The notes beneath the pieces were generated by a model. The model saw only the letters and a program-made list of their open reading frames with translations. It ran no database searches and had not been told where the DNA came from. A stretch of 42,271 nt of DNA from Streptomyces sioyaensis (GTDB lineage Bacteria; Actinomycetota; Actinomycetes; Streptomycetales; Streptomycetaceae), in NCBI RefSeq assembly GCF_004122735.1, contig NZ_SDIF01000056.1:1-42271 (forward strand), given 5' to 3'. The position numbers and the translations under genes were made by a program. Of the stretch, positions 40,350-42,271 are shown piece after piece; within the stretch, counting starts at the first letter, position 1, and the number at the start of each line of letters is the position of its first letter.

Positions 40350-41240
40350 ATGACCGCACCGAGCCCCGCCGCCTTCACGGAGGCGCGCGCCCGGGACGTC
40401 CTGGCCGCGGCCGGGCGGCCCGACGCGGCGGCCGACGCCGAGTTGCTCGCGCTCGGCGAGAATGCTGTCTTCGCCCTCGGTGACCACGGGACGGTCGTGC
40501 GGGTGGGCCGCAGCGCCGAACTCCTGGAGCGGGCCGAGCGGGAACTGGGCGTGGCGCAGTGGCTGGCGGCCGAGGGCGTACCGGCCGTACGGGCCGCGGA
40601 GCCGGTGGCCACCCTCGTCGACGGGCATCCCGTCACCTACTGGCAGCGGCTGCCGGCGGCCGTCCGCCCCGCCTCGCCCGACGATCTGGCCGCGCTGCTG
40701 AAGCTGGTCCACTCGCTGCCGGAGCCGCCGTTCGCACTCCCCCGGCGCGCACTGCTCGGTGGCGTCGAGCGCTGGCTGCGGCTGGCCGGCGATGCCGTGT
40801 CGGCCGCGGACGCGGAGTATCTGCGCGGGCGGCGGGACGCCTTCGAGGCCGCCGCTTCGGCCCTGGAGCCGCGGCTGCCCCGGGGGCCCATCCACGGCGA
40901 TGCGCTGCCCCGCAATGTGCACATCGGGCCCGACGGACCGGTGCTGGTCGACCTGGAGACCTTCTCCTGCGATCTGCGGGAACACGACCTGGTCGTGATG
41001 GCGCTGAGCCGGGACCGCTACGGCCTGTCCCCGGAGGCCTACGACAGCTTTGTCTCCGCCTACGGCTGGGACGTACGGGACTGGGAGGGCTGCGCCGTGC
41101 TGCGCGGGGCGCGGGAGACGGCGAGCTGCGCCTGGGTGTCCCAGCGCGCGCCCGGCAACCCCGCGGCACTCACGGAATTCCGGCGCCGGATCGTCTCGTT
41201 GCGCGACAAGGACGCGACCGTCCGGTGGTACCCCTTCTGA
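40350..41240 (+). CDS. Aminoglycoside-phosphotransferase-family kinase
   Basis: Kinase-like protein of 296 residues in the APH fold. The catalytic loop is IHGDALPRNVHIG (181-193; Asp184, Asn189) and the metal-binding Asp201 is in VLVDLETF. The N-lobe has LGENAVFAL and VVRVGRSAELLERAERE. GCAGGAGG lies 6 nt before the ATG. Most streptomycete members are not resistance enzymes; they phosphorylate choline, homoserine or unknown small molecules. No acceptor can be inferred from this neighbourhood. Confidence 0.85.
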   Translation: MTAPSPAAFTEARARDVLAAAGRPDAAADAELLALGENAVFALGDHGTVVRVGRSAELLERAERELGVAQWLAAEGVPAVRAAEPVATLVDGHPVTYWQRLPAAVRPASPDDLAALLKLVHSLPEPPFALPRRALLGGVERWLRLAGDAVSAADAEYLRGRRDAFEAAASALEPRLPRGPIHGDALPRNVHIGPDGPVLVDLETFSCDLREHDLVVMALSRDRYGLSPEAYDSFVSAYGWDVRDWEGCAVLRGARETASCAWVSQRAPGNPAALTEFRRRIVSLRDKDATVRWYPF

Positions 41241-41311
41241 CGCTGAGCCGGCGGCCCGGGCAGCCGGCGCTCCCGGCCGGGGCGGGAGCGCCCTGGCAGC
41301 TTCGGCGGCGC

Positions 41312-41363
41312 TCAGACGCCGACCTGGTACGGAATCATCAGACGCCGGCCTGGTACGGAATCA
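41312..41363. repeat. 26-bp tandem duplication at an exonuclease gene end
   Basis: The units 41312-41337 and 41338-41363 differ by one base. Each ends a frame with IPYQxGV and a stop on the minus strand. The copy nearer the gene is used; the other is a spare tail beyond the stop. Confidence 0.9.
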
Positions 41364-42057
41364 GCGGCCAGGCCGGCTCGACTATCGCCCCCGGGTCTCC
41401 GGTGCGCCGCAAATACTCCTGGAACGAGGCGGCTTGTTCGGCGGCCGCCTGCTCCTGAAGGGCGTGCAGCGCCCGGGGCGACGGGAGGGCGACGGCCGGA
41501 TACTTCTCCCCGATGCGCCGGGCGACCCCGGCCGCCGCGGCGGCGTCGGCACCCGCTTCGTGGGCACCGTCGAGCCGGACGCCGTAGTGACCGCAGAGCG
41601 CCTGCAGGGCGCGCTTCCCCTTGCGGTAGCGGTCGACGTGTTTGTCCAGGACGAGGGGGTCGATGACCGGCGCGGGGGGATGCCCGAGCCGTTCGGTCAG
41701 GGTCCGCAGGCCGTACCGCCGGCACTCGCGGTCCAGCAGCGAGAGGTCATAGCGGGCATTCATCACCACCAGCGGGATGTCCGCGCGCAGGGCCTCGGCC
41801 AGCGCCTCGGTGATTTCCGCTATGGCGTCCGCCGGCGGACGTCCGTGCGCTTGGACATATGTGGTCGAAATGCCGTGAATGGCCGCGGCTTCCTCGGGAA
41901 TCGGCACACCCGGATCGAGCAGCCAGGTCAGCTTCTCGGCGACCCGGCCGTCCCCCTCCAGCCGGATCAGGGCGGCGGTGACGATGCGGTCCTGCTCGAC
42001 GTCGGTGCCTGTGGTCTCCAGGTCGAAGCTGACCAGCAGCTCCTGATGCCAGCTCAT
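41338..42057 (-). CDS. DnaQ-like 3'-5' exonuclease
   Basis: DEDDh-type exonuclease of 239 residues. Exo I is SFDLETTGTD (Asp12, Glu14), exo II MNARYDLSLLDRE, and exo III AHEAGADAAAAAGVARR with the catalytic His and Asp. It resembles the stand-alone DnaQ/PolC-epsilon-like nucleases common in actinobacteria, without polymerase or helicase domains. The ATG at 42057 has GAAGGAGG 4 nt upstream; the longer upstream frame is not supported. Role in DNA repair or RNA turnover is not determinable. Confidence 0.88.
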   Translation of the reverse strand: MSWHQELLVSFDLETTGTDVEQDRIVTAALIRLEGDGRVAEKLTWLLDPGVPIPEEAAAIHGISTTYVQAHGRPPADAIAEITEALAEALRADIPLVVMNARYDLSLLDRECRRYGLRTLTERLGHPPAPVIDPLVLDKHVDRYRKGKRALQALCGHYGVRLDGAHEAGADAAAAAGVARRIGEKYPAVALPSPRALHALQEQAAAEQAASFQEYLRRTGDPGAIVEPAWPLIPYQAGV

Positions 42058-42271
42058 GCGGCCTCCTTCGGTGGTACTTCCCCCGTGCCCGGTCACTCTC
42101 GCACGCACCACTGACAATCGACCGGCCACCCGTCGCCCGCAGCGGCCCCCGGCCCCGGGCCCCACGCCTCAGCTCCGGCTCGGCCCGGCCCGGCCCGGCC
42201 GCCGCGCGCTCCTCGAACATCCGGTACATGGAGGGGGTGACGATCACCCCAGGACTCACACAGTTCGCGGT
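42058..42271. other. Right edge, no supported gene
   Basis: The last 214 bases hold the promoter region of the exonuclease gene and GC-rich simple sequence (cggcccggcc). A GTG at 42237 on the plus strand opens a frame that runs off the edge; 35 bases are too few to call. Confidence 0.4.

Noticed and set aside
39909..40985. 358-codon leftward frame through the kinase-like gene
   Set aside because: The right half is antisense to the APH-family gene and the middle is repeat-encoded. Only the left 85 codons are kept, as a doubtful ORF.
42237..42271. Start of a rightward gene at the window edge
   Set aside because: GTG follows a purine-rich stretch, but only 35 bases are visible and the spacing to the putative ribosome site is poor.

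Overview
The window has the GC-rich, third-position GC-biased composition of a Streptomyces chromosome, probably an accessory or arm region. It shows GTG/ATG starts with 4-bp stop/start overlaps, a SARP regulator, a TTA codon confined to a regulator, Tat-type lipoproteins and many IS and gene remnants. I recognised no rRNA, tRNA or CRISPR array.

Layout. 1-1755: the end of a sulfonate/nitrate-type ABC operon (SsuC-like permease with a Thr-Asp-Ala repeat tail) and a CbiX-type sirohydrochlorin chelatase. 1778-7921: an alpha-glucoside system (GH13 glucosidase, two permeases, binding lipoprotein) divergent from a LacI regulator. 7980-8347: a decayed beta-helix gene. 8511-10587: a PadR regulator and a FAD monooxygenase. 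10817-11324: a deletion scar joining an ABM-domain remnant to a cation/proton antiporter remnant. 11739-16374: a DegT/StrS-family protein lacking the catalytic Lys, an LLM flavin oxidoreductase, a methyltransferase remnant, a nucleotidyltransferase, a DinB/MDMPI-family protein, a 21-bp repeat and a small-protein remnant.

17168-34445 is the most interesting part. A SARP regulator with a TTA codon and an attenuator-like leader is followed by a fused MtnA-Apt enzyme. After a decayed GlxA regulator, an MFS/TetR pair and an IS30 remnant comes a leftward run of twelve genes: speD, an alanine-dehydrogenase-like gene, two SAM methyltransferases, a Rieske oxygenase, mtnB, mtnD, mtnC, mtnE, mtnP, metK and aceA. 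Together they encode a closed cycle: SAM to decarboxylated SAM, then (by an unidentified aminopropyl-transfer step) to MTA, then adenine plus MTR-1-P, then KMTB, methionine and SAM again. The tailoring-type genes suggest a specialised metabolite pathway that consumes SAM in a way that releases MTA.

34690-42271: IS5-family remnants around a DUF1772 gene, a GT2 glycosyltransferase with a 116-bp partial duplication, a secreted subtilisin-like protease, an aminoglycoside-phosphotransferase-like kinase and a DnaQ-like exonuclease.
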